DNA from: Alphaproteobacteria bacterium UBA6187 | GTDB taxonomy: Bacteria > Pseudomonadota > Alphaproteobacteria > Rickettsiales > UBA6187 | Direction: 5' to 3' | DNA length: 6,182 nt | Assembly: GCA_002422795.1 (NCBI GenBank) | Contig: DITJ01000071.1 | Coordinates: 1-6,182, forward strand | Shown: positions 5,417-6,182 of the stretch, one piece after another | How positions within the stretch are numbered: position 1 is the first letter of the stretch | Layout of the letters: the number at the start of each line of letters is the position of its first letter | Translations under genes and position numbers: made by a program | The notes under the pieces: generated by a model | Told to the model about the DNA's origin: nothing | Database searches by the model: none | The model's input: only the letters and a program-made list of their open reading frames with translations

Positions 5417-5707
5417 TTATATTATTTTTCCGTATAAATCCTGCCAATCCTGGTTCATATTATTAATTAAATCTAGCTTCTTTCTTCTTGAGCCATCTTT
5501 AATTTGTTTTTCCCTGATAATTGCGTTTGTCATATCACCGAACAATTCATAATATACCAGCATTTTGCAGTTATATTGTTTAGTAAAACTTTCTGTTACT
5601 TCATTCTTATGTTCATAAACACGTTTTACAAGGTTTGAGGTAACGCCTGTATATAAAGTGCCACCCTTTTTATTTGTCATTATGTAAATAGCAGGTTGCT
5701 TTGCCAT
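5417..5707 (-). CDS. Small GIY-YIG domain nuclease (96 aa)
   Basis: This single-domain GIY-YIG endonuclease is of the short, UPF0213/YhbQ-like kind. The first motif is AIYIMTN with Tyr8 and the second is LYTGVTS with Tyr19 and Gly21. Then come the conserved Arg29 in LVKRVYEHK, and REKQIK with Glu66, the expected metal-binding residue. The tail KKLDLINNMNQDWQDLY is typical of the family. All catalytic positions are present, so it is probably active on DNA, though the substrates of these small members are mostly unknown. The length is normal and the domain complete. The ATG at 5707 has only a weak ribosome site (GAG about 11 bases upstream). The stop is TAA at 5417-5419. It sits between two copies of one palindromic repeat, between nrdA and nrdB, which suggests arrival on a mobile or nuclease-linked repeat unit. 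A housekeeping DNA-repair role cannot be excluded. Confidence 0.93.
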   Translation of the reverse strand: MAKQPAIYIMTNKKGGTLYTGVTSNLVKRVYEHKNEVTESFTKQYNCKMLVYYELFGDMTNAIIREKQIKDGSRRKKLDLINNMNQDWQDLYGKII

Positions 5708-5732
5708 ATAATAAAACTCTAATTATTTCTGT

Positions 5733-5840
5733 ACGCCACTTGCGAGGAGCAAAACTCTGCTGCAATCCATGCGATCTAACAACGAACACAGCACTTTGTT
5801 AAATCGTATGGATTGCCACGCTTACGCTCGCAATGACGGA
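5733..5840. repeat. Palindromic repeat copy B (about 108 bp), right flank of the GIY-YIG gene
   Basis: This is the same element as 5265-5373, in the same orientation. The right half (5795-5840) matches 5328-5373 with only two differences in 46 bases. The left half is more diverged (for example CCACTTGCGAGGAGC for the expected TCATTGCGAGGAGC), so the outer stem is imperfect, while the central TCTAACAA / TTGTTA stem is kept. It starts 23 bases past the nrdA stop codon on the transcribed strand and ends 26 bases before the GIY-YIG start. Confidence 0.88.
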
Positions 5841-5863
5841 ACCTTAAACCTACCAATGACTAC

Positions 5864-6182
5864 CTACTGGCACGCCAAACATTCATCATACTCAGTTTTT
5901 GCAAAAGGTACCAGGTTGCTATCGGATAGTTTATCATTGGCTTTTTTCTTGGAATCGTAAACGCTGCTATCGCCAATTTTATTGGACACTTTTTCTGCGC
6001 GCTGTATGGAAGTTGAACGGCAATAATATAAGCTTTTCAGGCCCTTTTTCCATGCGCTGTAATGTATGTCGTGAAGTTCTTTTTTATCAACGTCACCAGC
6101 TAAGAACACGTTCACCGATTGCGCCTGGCAAATGAACGGGGTTCTATCGGCGGAATGCTCAATCAGCCAGCGCTGGTCTAGT
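5864..6182 (-). CDS. nrdA: Class Ia ribonucleotide reductase, alpha subunit NrdA (C-terminal 106 residues, partial)
   Basis: This is the end of the large catalytic subunit, which holds the substrate and effector sites. The reading frame is open to the window edge (6182), so the N-terminal bulk is missing because the window ends, not because of a mutation. It reads RWLIEHSADRTPFICQAQSV, then the segment with LHDIHYSAWKKGLKSLYYCR. In that segment the adjacent Tyr pair (codons about 52-53 of the visible part) corresponds to E. coli Y730/Y731 of the radical path. It ends ECLACQ, the C-terminal Cys pair that re-reduces the active-site disulfide; CxxC spacing occurs in alphaproteobacterial NrdA, against CX4C in E. 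coli. The stop is TAG. nrdB, its partner gene, starts about 1.04 kb downstream on the same strand after the repeat and nuclease insertion. Confidence 0.96.
   Translation of the reverse strand, partial: LDQRWLIEHSADRTPFICQAQSVNVFLAGDVDKKELHDIHYSAWKKGLKSLYYCRSTSIQRAEKVSNKIGDSSVYDSKKKANDKLSDSNLVPFAKTEYDECLACQ

Noticed and set aside
5235..5447. Minus-strand 70-codon open frame across palindrome copy A
   Set aside because: It is a translation of the repeat, overlaps the end of the GIY-YIG gene and has no protein-like composition. Such repeats often leave open frames.
5769..5960. Plus-strand open frame of 63 codons
   Set aside because: It reads through palindrome copy B and antisense into nrdA, with no ribosome site.

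Overview
The window is an AT-rich bacterial segment in which every convincing gene lies on the minus strand. Transcription therefore runs from the right edge to the left. The gene set points to an alphaproteobacterium, probably Rickettsiales- or Holosporales-like. It has a class Ia ribonucleotide reductase with a short beta subunit, an adrenodoxin-type ferredoxin and a protein resembling the mainly alphaproteobacterial DUF2125 family. It also has 'gtcattgcgagg' palindromic repeats, and one promoter region carries a CtrA-box-like sequence. The taxonomic call is inference.

Right to left: (1) 5864-6182 is the 3' end of nrdA, cut by the window edge. (2) 5708-5863 holds a palindromic repeat (copy B). 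(3) 5417-5707 encodes a small GIY-YIG nuclease. (4) 5149-5416 holds a second, better preserved copy of the same palindrome (copy A) and an unrelated REP-like repeat. (5) 4855-5148 encodes a short unrecognised protein. (6) 3845-4822 is nrdB, complete with all diiron ligands and the radical tyrosine. (7) 3697-3844 holds a hairpin repeat and a plausible promoter. (8) 3352-3696 is a [2Fe-2S] ferredoxin. (9) 1952-3244 is a membrane-anchored DUF2125-like protein. (10) 1612-1951, a 340-base gap without a gene, holds a third, diverged palindrome, a short tail repeat shared with the nrdB 3' flank, and an AT-rich repeat cluster with a possible promoter for the next gene. (11) 517-1611 is an orphan membrane histidine kinase. 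(12) 290-516 has a CtrA-box-like motif and a 12-bp palindrome. (13) 68-289 encodes a small charged protein. Bases 1-67 show nothing I can assign.

NrdA and NrdB are the two subunits of the enzyme that makes deoxyribonucleotides, and they are commonly adjacent. Here they are about 1.04 kb apart. The gap contains a nuclease gene bracketed by two same-orientation copies of one palindrome, which suggests that mobile DNA entered an ancestral nrdAB operon. The ferredoxin may supply electrons for Fe-S or diiron cofactor assembly, but nothing in the sequence ties it to NrdB beyond being next door.

I see no tRNA, rRNA, CRISPR array, transposase or phage structural gene. The most unusual feature is the palindrome / GIY-YIG / palindrome unit between nrdA and nrdB. 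The shared gene-end tail repeats and the kinase's lengthened dimerisation domain come next.
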